DNA from: a virus
Virus record (IMG/VR): IMGVR_UViG_3300046009_011857
Location: 1 to 46,259 of that record
Length of the DNA stretch: 46,259 nucleotides
Strand: one strand, 5' to 3'
Position numbers and translations under genes: made by a program. Positions 20,947-26,737 of this stretch are shown piece after piece. The notes beneath the pieces were generated by a model, which made no database searches, was not told the origin of the DNA, and was given only the letters and a program-made list of their open reading frames with translations. Position 1 is the stretch's first letter; the number at the start of each line of letters is the position of its first letter.

Positions 20947-21105
20947 CTGTAGGGGCTGGAATCGAACCAGCACGTTGCGATTCAATGTAAAACAGATAAG
21001 CCGGCTTTGTGGTCAACCCATATTTTACATCTATCTCTTATCAACACCCTCTAGACGAGAGGGCACGTCTGCCACGAGGAGCTACCTCTTTTCCGCCACC
21101 CTACA
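20947..21105 (-). ncRNA. 159-nt tRNA-like RNA with possible pseudoknots
   Basis: The ends form a perfect 7-bp acceptor (TGTAGGG with CCCTACA), preceded at the 3' side by a textbook T arm (GCTGG-TTCGATT-CCAGC). Discriminator G; CCA not encoded. A GTGGCGGAA start resembles a tRNA-Leu D arm. The interior is far too long for a tRNA. AGACG-TG-CCCTCT-CGTCT-AGAGGG (21047-21070) can form an H-type pseudoknot. GATAAG...ATGTAAAA...CTTATC...TTTTACAT (20985-21042) has the same a-b-a'-b' order. Alternatively CCCTC-TCGTCTA-GAGGG is an anticodon-like hairpin, but it lacks U33. No tag reading frame is seen. Could be a degenerate tRNA, a tmRNA-like RNA or a new RNA class. Confidence 0.6.
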
Positions 21106-21108
21106 TTT

Positions 21109-21333
21109 TTAGATCCATCTATTACCATTCCTGTGCTTGGCTTCTTCAACTTTTTTAACCATTTTAATCCAAGTAATAGACACATCTACAGGTGCTAATA
21201 CCCAAGCCATGATTAATACCATTATAGCATCCATTTCTGGTGATATACCATAATCAATACCTCTTATTTTGTATTTCTTATTTAACTGATAGAAGCAATA
21301 GATAACGCAAATGATGTAGTAAGTTAGTAACAT
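21109..21333 (-). CDS. Small membrane protein
   Basis: 74 aa. Two hydrophobic segments (about 3-15 and 36-52), with a polar middle containing RGIDYGISPEMDA. Stops 3 bases before the tRNA-like RNA, so both are probably on one transcript. Overlaps the gene upstream by 10 bases. Confidence 0.6.
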   Translation of the reverse strand: MLLTYYIICVIYCFYQLNKKYKIRGIDYGISPEMDAIMVLIMAWVLAPVDVSITWIKMVKKVEEAKHRNGNRWI

Positions 21334-21632
21334 GTTATTATTTTTTTAATTTTTAAGTATAAACGTTTTATTTTTCTTTTATAGACAGTAATCTTAGTCA
21401 TAGCGAACCATTTTCCTACTATACTACCTGCTATGTAAAATACTAACACAAGCCATTGACCTGCTAACAGGCCATCTAGAGCAAAGTAAGTAGATCCTAA
21501 TGATACTAAGTTAATCCAAATTGAATTTAATAGTAATGCATTCACCTTATGTTCATAAGTATATTTTATCTCTAACGTTTTAAAAATGTTAAAGAAGAAT
21601 TGAAGTATAAATACTGAAATGTGAACTATCAT
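21324..21632 (-). CDS. Polytopic membrane protein
   Basis: 102 aa from MIVHISVFILQFFFNIFKTL, four short hydrophobic segments and a basic C-terminus (KRKIKRLYLKIKKI). A longer start at 21689 would overlap the upstream gene and adds a polar leader, so I reject it. The 'QF.FN..KTLEIKYTYEHKV' pattern recalls a small membrane family of phages. Function unknown. Confidence 0.65.
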   Translation of the reverse strand: MIVHISVFILQFFFNIFKTLEIKYTYEHKVNALLLNSIWINLVSLGSTYFALDGLLAGQWLVLVFYIAGSIVGKWFAMTKITVYKRKIKRLYLKIKKIITCY

Positions 21633-21636
21633 GATT

Positions 21637-22098
21637 TTATCTTTTCCATCTTGCATGTCTCTCTTCAACAGATAGTTGGAGTGATTCATCTATTGTATGG
21701 TCTATATTTACTTGAACACATTTAAATTCTTGCTTACGGTTCTTATAATAGTTGTTAATATATCCAATCATATTACCTGTTCCAATTGGATTAGCTGAAT
21801 GTACATAGATTTGTGGTAGTGGTATTTTTGTATTCATACTTTCCGCCACTAGAAATTTACAACAATCAAGTCCTGTTTTTTCAGTTATGTTATTATAGTC
21901 TAAGCTGTAGTTAGGCTGTACATTGCTATAATACTCTATCATAGCAGTATCACCCAAGTCGTGATCCAATGAAATTGTTTCAATATTTTCTAATCCATAA
22001 AATTGGATAGCGGCTACAAATTGATTATAGTCTCTTGAAATAATCCAGTCTTTATCCACTGGAGTTCTGATGTCATCTAGATAGATTCTTTGTTTCAT
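21637..22098 (-). CDS. Receiver-fold protein of the cyclic-phosphate-processing (cREC) type
   Basis: 153 aa. MKQRIYLDDIRTP at the start, ETISLDHDLGD (about 40-50), TGLDCCKFLV in the middle and IYVHSANPIGTGNM near 97-110. These match the REC-like 'cyclic-phosphate processing' family, whose members carry paired Asp and a HSANP motif. The family is linked by comparative genomics to RNA-end or nucleotide-cyclic-phosphate processing, often beside RNA-repair genes. Here it directly precedes the tRNA genes, suggesting tRNA-end maintenance (inference). Confidence 0.65.
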   Translation of the reverse strand: MKQRIYLDDIRTPVDKDWIISRDYNQFVAAIQFYGLENIETISLDHDLGDTAMIEYYSNVQPNYSLDYNNITEKTGLDCCKFLVAESMNTKIPLPQIYVHSANPIGTGNMIGYINNYYKNRKQEFKCVQVNIDHTIDESLQLSVEERHARWKR

Positions 22099-22112
22099 AA
22101 CTTTTATATTTG

Positions 22113-22183
22113 TTGCCCCTCAAGGATTCGAACCTCAACAAACGGTACCAAAAACCGTTGTACTACCGTTATACTAAAGGGCA
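22113..22183 (-). tRNA. trnQ: tRNA-Gln (UUG)
   Basis: 71 nt. Acceptor TGCCCTT with AGGGGCA (one G-U). Anticodon arm ACGGT-TTTTGGT-ACCGT gives anticodon UUG with U33. T arm centred on GAGG-TTCGAAT-CCTT. Discriminator A; CCA not encoded. The anticodon arm is nearly the standard bacterial Gln sequence. CAA codons are abundant in the phage genes, which fits a supply role. Confidence 0.9.
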
Positions 22184-22186
22184 AAG

Positions 22187-22224
22187 AGTGTAGTAGGAGC
22201 TAGCATCCTTGCAGTTACTACACG
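22187..22224 (-). other. Hairpin spacer between tRNA genes
   Basis: GTGTAGTA and TACTACAC form an 8-bp stem around a loop of about 20 bases between tRNA-Gln and tRNA-Trp. It could be an RNA-processing site or remnant of another tRNA. Confidence 0.4.
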
Positions 22225-22238
22225 TTTTATCTGCTTTG

Positions 22239-22309
22239 CACCGGTTATTAGATTCGAACTAATGTCGACAGTTTTGGAGACTGCTATGCTACCACTGCAC
22301 CAAACCGGA
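22239..22309 (-). tRNA. trnW: tRNA-Trp (CCA)
   Basis: 71 nt. Anticodon arm GCAGT-CTCCAAA-ACTGT reads CCA with U33. D arm GTGC-AGTGGTA-GCAT. T arm ATTAG-TTCGAAT-CTAAT. Acceptor TCCGGTT with AACCGGT leaves a U-U mismatch at the first pair. Discriminator G, no encoded CCA. Clear tRNA-Trp by anticodon. Confidence 0.9.
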
Positions 22310-22573
22310 TATGTCCCAACCATCATTCAGTACGTCTACTAAAGAGCGGGTTGGTAATTCATTAACTTATGCCTTGGGCTATTCGTTATGAAGAAATGAC
22401 CACAGCAAGTGAGCTGTTCGTTGGGAAGCTTCGTGGTACTTTAAATTTAGGAAAGTAGAAGATGGGTGCGTGGACATCTACTTTTACGATTGGCATTTCT
22501 AACCGATCACGTACGGCCCTTTCTACAGTTAAAAGTACGTTATTCCAATCAACCTTTTGTTTTGTTATTTTTG
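22310..22573 (-). other. Leader region of the tRNA operon
   Basis: About 260 bases between the promoter at 22574-22604 and tRNA-Trp, containing the possible 36-codon frame 22386-22496. AAAGGGCCGTAC occurs here (minus strand, about 22513-22524). The complementary word GTACGGCCCTTT occurs in the tmRNA on the same strand (plus reading at about 23015-23026), so the two RNAs could pair over 12 bases. Confidence 0.45.
22386..22496 (-). CDS. Possible 36-aa peptide gene in tRNA-operon leader
   Basis: ATG at 22494-22496 and TAA at 22386-22388, starting MPIVKVDVHAPIFYFPKFKV. The reading has reasonable composition, but there is no ribosome-binding signal (normal in Bacteroidota) and no known homologue. 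It sits in the leader of the tRNA operon, so it could equally be structured RNA. Confidence 0.35.
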   Translation of the reverse strand: MPIVKVDVHAPIFYFPKFKVPRSFPTNSSLAVVISS

Positions 22574-22604
22574 TAAATATACGAAATAACTTTAACTAAA
22601 CCAA
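22574..22604 (-). promoter_or_regulatory. Promoter of the tRNA-Trp/tRNA-Gln operon
   Basis: TTGG (22601-22604), 19 bases, TATATTTA (22574-22581). Begins immediately after the terminator at 22611-22631. Confidence 0.65.
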
Positions 22605-22610
22605 CAAAGA

Positions 22611-22631
22611 AGCCTTGATTTTATCAAGGCT
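22611..22631 (-). terminator. Rho-independent terminator
   Basis: AGCCTTGAT-AAA-ATCAAGGCT then TCTTTG on the minus strand. Closes the lipoprotein transcript and separates it from the tRNA operon. Confidence 0.75.
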
Positions 22632-22656
22632 CTTTACTTAATTATTTTTAAAAAAG

Positions 22657-22860
22657 TTACTTAACCTCTTCTATAGCTGGTGTTTGTTCTTTTCCTGTTG
22701 CATCATCTGATACCAATGTACCACCACCTACTGCTATTGTATCTGCTACTACTGCTGTTGTGTCTGTTACTACTGTTGTTAAATCTGTTGTTGCTTCTGT
22801 TGTTGCACCACCACAAGCTGTTAATGTTGCGATAGTTAAAATTGCTAATACTTTTTTCAT
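22657..22860 (-). CDS. Small lipoprotein
   Basis: 67 aa using the ATG at 22858-22860. Classic signal MKKVLAILTIATLTACGG: basic start, hydrophobic core and lipobox LTAC, with Cys17 as the lipidated residue. The mature part is Thr/Ala/Val-rich and disordered (TTVVTDTTAVVADTIAV). The style is that of short Bacteroidota lipoproteins, so recent capture from a host is possible. In phages, surface lipoproteins can block superinfection; that role is inference. The frame continues upstream into the tmRNA 3' end, but no start there is plausible. Confidence 0.75.
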   Translation of the reverse strand: MKKVLAILTIATLTACGGATTEATTDLTTVVTDTTAVVADTIAVGGGTLVSDDATGKEQTPAIEEVK

Positions 22861-22886
22861 TTTTTGTTTTTTGTTTTTTATAATAA

Positions 22887-22916
22887 TAAATATATGGGAC
22901 CTAAATTGGGGTCCCA
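22887..22916 (-). promoter_or_regulatory. Fused terminator-promoter between tmRNA and lipoprotein gene
   Basis: Stem TGGGACC-N8-GGTCCCA (22895-22916) directly followed by TATATTTA (22887-22894). Acts as end of the tmRNA transcript and start of the lipoprotein transcript. Confidence 0.6.
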
Positions 22917-22923
22917 CGTTTTC

Positions 22924-23278
22924 TGGTGGAGATGGAGGGATTCGAACCCTCGTCTCCAGAAGTATAAATAATACCATTCTTACATGCTTAGATCTACGTT
23001 TTAAGTTGATCAGTAAAGGGCCGTACAGTTAAGTACCAGTTACCACCACTTTGTTTTGACATAACAAAGAAAACATTTTTGTAACTTCTGTTCCTAGGAT
23101 GTTACACCCGATGCTAATTAAGCCGCTACTGCGTACTCGTTCGCGCCTACGAAAGACATTAAGTCTTCGAAGGTCATAGTTGACATTTCGTCGTTTGTTG
23201 TTCGATAGATTGTTTAAGCTCTACCAGCTCTTGCATGCGATACTACCCATCTCATCTGGATCAAGTCCAGGCATCCCC
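22924..23278 (-). ncRNA. ssrA: tmRNA (transfer-messenger RNA), complete
   Basis: 355 nt. The 5' GGGGATG pairs with the 3' CATCTCC, followed by discriminator A and encoded CCA. T arm GAGGG-TTCGAAT-CCCTC. An internal frame encodes the tag GANEYAVAA followed by TAA, in the place and form of bacterial proteolysis tags (compare ANDENYALAA). tmRNA with host SmpB rescues stalled ribosomes and tags the nascent chain for ClpXP-type proteases. It is one-piece, with 3' CCA encoded unlike the nearby tRNAs. It starts one base after the upstream coding region. Phage tmRNAs are known but uncommon; this one may redirect rescue during infection. Confidence 0.93.
23118..23147 (-). other. tmRNA tag reading frame
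   Basis: Resume codon GGC (23145-23147), then codons for A-N-E-Y-A-V-A-A and stop TAA (23118-23120). Ends AVAA rather than the usual ALAA. Confidence 0.85.
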
Positions 23279-23279
23279 A

Positions 23280-23795
23280 TTATTTCAAAGTAACTTCTAC
23301 AGCTCCTGGACCTTGTTTAATTGATTGTATTTGGTCCATATACTTTTGTATGTAGGCTAGATACAATTTTAATCTTTGATCCGATTGTTTAAATCCAGTT
23401 TCTGTTTCTTTTTCTTTTTCCGGTTTAAATATAATGTATTTTATTGGAGTTCCCTCTTTTTTCATTCTCTCTATTCCGTCCTTTACAATGTCTATTACTG
23501 TAGCCATTACTCTAAATATTTCACCTTTATTTACTACTTTAGTAAATGATGGTTTACCTTTACCTATAACGCTGTTACCAACACCGAAAGCGACAGTCAT
23601 TTCATAGTCATTTATTGATACTAATGGTTCTGTACCTACTACTAGTGTTACAAAGTATTTAACTTTACTATCTGTTGTAAATGTATAGTTAAGGATATTA
23701 TAATCACCCCTATCATCACTATTATTAAATGACCAGTTGTATTTTTGAGCGGTACCTTCACCAACCTCAGCTAATATATCAAGTAATTTTATCAT
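23280..23795 (-). CDS. Hypothetical phage protein
   Basis: 171 aa, beginning MIKLLDILAEVGEGTAQKYN, beta-rich in the first two thirds (YEMTVAFGVGN, FTKVVNKGEIF) and helical with KEKETETG near the end. Phages of Bacteroidota often encode proteins with this 'MIKLxDIL.E' opening near structural genes; a virion or assembly role is possible. An ATATTTATA box is just upstream. Probably cotranscribed with the tmRNA. Confidence 0.6.
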   Translation of the reverse strand: MIKLLDILAEVGEGTAQKYNWSFNNSDDRGDYNILNYTFTTDSKVKYFVTLVVGTEPLVSINDYEMTVAFGVGNSVIGKGKPSFTKVVNKGEIFRVMATVIDIVKDGIERMKKEGTPIKYIIFKPEKEKETETGFKQSDQRLKLYLAYIQKYMDQIQSIKQGPGAVEVTLK

Positions 23796-23809
23796 GTGTA
23801 TAAATATGA

Positions 23810-24214
23810 CTAGAGATTTTTAATAGTATTAATTAAATTATCTATGTCATCGCTCTGTTTCTTTTTTGAACGACGCTTAGGTTTTTTGGGAAGTCCATTT
23901 GCTATTGCTTCTTTAGCTTTCACTATTTCAGCACATAGCTCATACTCTTCGTATTCAATTAATGTTTCTAAATTCTTCTCTAAATTTTCCAGAAAGTTGT
24001 CTTCTTCAACATGAATCGTGATGACATGTTTACTCGATGGTATTATTATTTCTAAAAATGTTAGTTCAGATTTATTGTACTTAATACAGTGCAATATTGC
24101 TTCTACTGTTTTTTTAGAAATTTTTCGTCGGTGTATTTTGAATACATCATCAGGCTTATCTGTTCTGATAAGTAAAGGTTCAAATATTGGATTAATATTT
24201 ACAGCATTAGCCAT
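23810..24214 (-). CDS. Hypothetical protein with UVR-like C-terminal helix pair; paralogue of 25944-26348
   Basis: 134 aa. An N-terminal domain (about 1-70) is followed by ETLIEYEEYELCAEIVKAKE, resembling the UVR motif (Y-E-x-A/C-A-E-I/L) that binds partner proteins in UvrB/UvrC, ClpC-adaptor and McsA proteins. A basic tail follows (KKPKRRSKKK). The protein at 25944-26348 shares this layout. A regulator or adaptor is plausible. Confidence 0.6.
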   Translation of the reverse strand: MANAVNINPIFEPLLIRTDKPDDVFKIHRRKISKKTVEAILHCIKYNKSELTFLEIIIPSSKHVITIHVEEDNFLENLEKNLETLIEYEEYELCAEIVKAKEAIANGLPKKPKRRSKKKQSDDIDNLINTIKNL

Positions 24215-24362
24215 TTGTATCTGGTGGTAAGTTTGGTGCTGTTGTTTTTAAATTTGCTTCATAAGTAGCAATACATGTATCACAACATTGAGTACCATTA
24301 GATGCTGTACGTCTTTGACAACCACAGGATAATTGGGTATTACAATTAGGACAAACTGACAT
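24207..24362 (-). CDS. Small Cys-rich zinc-binding protein
   Basis: 51 aa, ATG at 24360-24362. VCPNCNTQLSCGCQRR and QCCDTCIATYE provide a CPxC...CxC...CCxxC set, consistent with one or two zinc knuckles. Such 'CPNC...LSCGCQ(K/R)R' proteins recur in T4-like phages of Bacteroidota. Overlaps the next gene by 8 bases. Confidence 0.7.
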   Translation of the reverse strand: MSVCPNCNTQLSCGCQRRTASNGTQCCDTCIATYEANLKTTAPNLPPDTNG

Positions 24363-24366
24363 AGAA

Positions 24367-24567
24367 TTAATTTTGTTTATTATAAATATTATTTAATTTT
24401 TGTTTGTATTTTGCCTTTAGCACTTCTTCCCTACGTTTAACAGATGGTTTAGTGAAGGTTTGGCGTTCGCGCAGTTCCTTCACTGTACCAATCTTATTAT
24501 GTTTGTTTTTGTAGGCCTTCAGAGCAGCTTCAATTGATTTATGCTTTTGTACTTCTATCAATATCAT
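24367..24567 (-). CDS. rpsU: Ribosomal protein bS21
   Basis: 66 aa, normal bS21 length. SIEAALKAYKNKHNKIGTV then KELRERQTFTKPSVKRREE is the family signature, including the FxKPSxxRR core and the basic C-terminus. bS21 sits on the small subunit near the 3' end of 16S rRNA. In Bacteroidota it helps hide the anti-Shine-Dalgarno sequence, so a phage copy could change which mRNAs are translated. Overlaps the next gene by 29 bases. An ATATTTATAA box upstream suggests late expression. Confidence 0.9.
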   Translation of the reverse strand: MILIEVQKHKSIEAALKAYKNKHNKIGTVKELRERQTFTKPSVKRREEVLKAKYKQKLNNIYNKQN

Positions 24568-24742
24568 TTTTATTTTTATTTATTTTAATCCATTCGAATT
24601 GTTCTGCTAGAGTTGCTCCTCTTTGATTTAGATCAGCCCAGCTTTCCTCTCTTAATGGTTTCTGTTTTGTTTTTTTAAATAAATTTTTATCTACTTTTCT
24701 ACTAAATTTGTCTTGTGCTTCGTCTCTGGTTTGAAAGGCCAT
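24539..24742 (-). CDS. Hypothetical basic protein
   Basis: 67 aa, strongly charged (MAFQTRDEAQDKFSRKVDKN). Overlaps the start of bS21 by 29 bases in another frame, so its translation is likely linked to that of bS21. Function unknown. Confidence 0.55.
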   Translation of the reverse strand: MAFQTRDEAQDKFSRKVDKNLFKKTKQKPLREESWADLNQRGATLAEQFEWIKINKNKNDIDRSTKA

Positions 24743-24754
24743 GTGGTATTGTTT

Positions 24755-24964
24755 TTATTCGATTACGTCTACAATAGGTGATGCAATAGCTGCTTTGATT
24801 TGGAAGTTGCGTTCGCTTCTTTCAACTAAATATTTAGTCATTTTAACTTCCGCTTCCGTAACTGATACAGCATCAATTAGATAATCTACTTTTTGCTTTT
24901 TAAGCTTGCCTTTGTCGTCTTCAAGTTGAAACTCAACTTTTACAATGTAGTACTTGTTTTCCAT
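24755..24964 (-). CDS. DUF4494-like protein
   Basis: 69 aa. KQKVDYLIDAVSVTEAEVKM followed by a strand-rich end resembles the DUF4494 family, common in Bacteroidota ('...YLVDALSFTEAEAR...'). Function unknown. A host-like marker in this phage. Confidence 0.65.
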   Translation of the reverse strand: MENKYYIVKVEFQLEDDKGKLKKQKVDYLIDAVSVTEAEVKMTKYLVERSERNFQIKAAIASPIVDVIE

Positions 24965-24989
24965 AGTCTATTTTTTGTGTTTATAAATA

Positions 24990-25640
24990 TTATTTAATAT
25001 ACGATATAAATTCGGATCCTGGTTCGTCATCATCATCTTCATCCCATAATCCTAATGATTTCATGTTTTCAATTTGTTCAGGTGATAAATCCCACTCATG
25101 TGCTACTGCTTTAACTTCAGTATTGTCCTCAATATGTCTAACTTGATCTGGTGTTAATGGGTCAGCTACATATAGGAAGTAGCAATTGTAACAGTATAGT
25201 TCTAAATTTTCAAGTAAGTAATTACATTTATTTCCATCTTTAAAACGTAATAATAACGGTGACTTATAATCAGTTACTCGACGCTCATTGAATTGACAGC
25301 TGTAGCATTCATCTTTTAAATATGCTTCGGCTATTAATCGTGATTTAATTTTTTCAGGTGTAAATGATTCCCATCCTGTACCGGTTTCGATTATTTCCTT
25401 TACATTTGGGTCTTTACGTTTATTAGGTAAGAATTTAGGAATACCTTTACCTGATTGGTTTTTATGTAGTTCAAATAATGATAGTGAATCTATATCACCG
25501 TCATTTATTTTATATCTTTTAGCCCACGGTTTATAATGCTGGTATGATACTCCTAAGTAGCGAGCAGCAGCGCGATTTGATTTTGTAAATCGCATCGCAC
25601 GCAATATATCTTCTTTACTTAATGGTTTAGGAGCAGGCAT
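24990..25640 (-). CDS. HTH and HNH-like zinc-finger protein
   Basis: 216 aa. Residues 8-45 form a Fis-type helix-turn-helix (AMRFTKSNRAAARYLGVSYQ). Residues 110-160 have CYSCQF...RFKDGNKCNYLLENLEL then YCYNCYF, which is the two-CxxC skeleton of an HNH nuclease. The catalytic His positions are not evident: the usual CxNCH is CYNCY. It may be a DNA-binding regulator derived from an HNH endonuclease. The C-terminus is acidic. Confidence 0.6.
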   Translation of the reverse strand: MPAPKPLSKEDILRAMRFTKSNRAAARYLGVSYQHYKPWAKRYKINDGDIDSLSLFELHKNQSGKGIPKFLPNKRKDPNVKEIIETGTGWESFTPEKIKSRLIAEAYLKDECYSCQFNERRVTDYKSPLLLRFKDGNKCNYLLENLELYCYNCYFLYVADPLTPDQVRHIEDNTEVKAVAHEWDLSPEQIENMKSLGLWDEDDDDEPGSEFISYIK

Positions 25641-26041
25641 TACTTTTTAAGTTGTTTTATTAGTTCCCATAAATCCTCTACACTTTCTAAAGGTACAGGA
25701 TTATTATTTTCATCTAATATATCGTTAACTGTTCCATCCGGATTTACTCTTTCGTAAAGATAAAACATAATAACTTCACTTGCTTCTTTTCCAAAATGAA
25801 GGTAAATTAAACTATCAATAATTTGAAAGAATGGTTCATCGTATCTAGCCATATTGACACCATAATCGGCATCTAACATAGGACCACGATTTATAATATG
25901 TTCCAGTAAGGGAATTGTATTAATGAATACTTCACGTTGAGTATCAACTTCTGTCTTCTTTCGACGCTTTAGAGTGCTTTTTACTCCTATTATCAGGTTT
26001 ATTTGCTCTTGAAGTTTTTCTATGTAATCTTTTTGATTCAT
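25640..26041 (-). CDS. Conserved phage hypothetical protein
   Basis: 133 aa. Helical N-terminus, then MARYDEPFFQIIDSLIYLHF and YLYERVNPDGTVN. Its first 98 bases are shared, in another frame, with the end of the 25944-26348 gene, an unusually long overlap. Adjoins the HTH/HNH-like gene by one base. Function unknown. Confidence 0.6.
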   Translation of the reverse strand: MNQKDYIEKLQEQINLIIGVKSTLKRRKKTEVDTQREVFINTIPLLEHIINRGPMLDADYGVNMARYDEPFFQIIDSLIYLHFGKEASEVIMFYLYERVNPDGTVNDILDENNNPVPLESVEDLWELIKQLKK

Positions 26042-26348
26042 AACTGTTTAGTGATTCTATTAGTTTCTGTATTTCAAGACATGCTTCGTAATTTTCAGAT
26101 TGAACGAAGTGATCTTGAACATTCATTAGAGATTGTTTCCAATCTTCTTTATTGATTGTTATATAGTTGCCCGTTGAATTTAATTCTACTATTGTTGCTT
26201 CTGTTCTATTATATTTTTTAGCATCTATTATTCCTGTTATTATACTGCTGTATAGTAACGTTTTGATTTGGTCATTTTCTTGAATTGCTTCAAAGTCAAC
26301 TCCGTCTTGGAGAGTAATATACAAATTAGGAACTAATCGCTTTGCCAT
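25944..26348 (-). CDS. Hypothetical protein, paralogue of 23810-24214
   Basis: 134 aa. N-terminal beta-rich domain, then HFVQSENYEACLEIQKLIES, which aligns in character with the UVR-like helix of the gene at 23810-24214. The tail (KRLHRKTSRANKPDNRSKKH) is basic and disordered and overlaps the next gene by 98 bases. Confidence 0.55.
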   Translation of the reverse strand: MAKRLVPNLYITLQDGVDFEAIQENDQIKTLLYSSIITGIIDAKKYNRTEATIVELNSTGNYITINKEDWKQSLMNVQDHFVQSENYEACLEIQKLIESLNSYESKRLHRKTSRANKPDNRSKKHSKASKEDRS

Positions 26349-26362
26349 AACGCTGCATTTAT

Positions 26363-26734
26363 CTATTTTACTGGCGGTGTTGGTGTTTCAAGTGCTGCTT
26401 TAATTAGCATCTTGATATTACTTAATCTAATTAGGAATCCAATTACGTTATCGTATGGTACATCTAAGTCAACGTCAACACTTAACATATGTGGAGCTAA
26501 ACCTGCGTTTAATTTAGTTTTTAACTTTTGAGTTAATTCTTCTTTCTGTGCTGTAGTGTATCCTTTAGGTAGAACGAATTGTACCTTAACACCTTTTTTA
26601 GTTGGATTTGGATTAACGTCTAATTTTAAACGTGGTGATGTAGGTACGTCTACTTCTGCATCTATTTCTACATCAACATCTTCTTCCGCTTCAAGGAATA
26701 ATTTTAATTCTTCTAATATGCTTATTTCGTTCAT
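26363..26734 (-). CDS. Hypothetical phage protein
   Basis: 123 aa. Acidic beta-rich start (DVDVEIDAEVDVPTSPRLKL), central helix (YTTAQKEELTQKLKTKLNAG), then DVDLDVPYDNVIGF. Highly regular V/D alternation suggests a beta structure. Small phage proteins of this sort occur near structural genes; role unknown. Confidence 0.6.
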   Translation of the reverse strand: MNEISILEELKLFLEAEEDVDVEIDAEVDVPTSPRLKLDVNPNPTKKGVKVQFVLPKGYTTAQKEELTQKLKTKLNAGLAPHMLSVDVDLDVPYDNVIGFLIRLSNIKMLIKAALETPTPPVK

Positions 26735-26737
26735 GTG

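Noticed and set aside
20947-21105. Group I intron in a tRNA
   Set aside because: The extra sequence of about 85 bases is too short for known group I introns, and I could not find the conserved P/Q/R/S core elements.
20947-21105. A second ordinary tmRNA
   Set aside because: No tag frame ending in an A(L/V)AA-type peptide and less than half the usual length. Kept only as a possible relative.
22187-22224. A third tRNA between Gln and Trp
   Set aside because: There is an 8-bp stem but no T-arm or anticodon-like loop.
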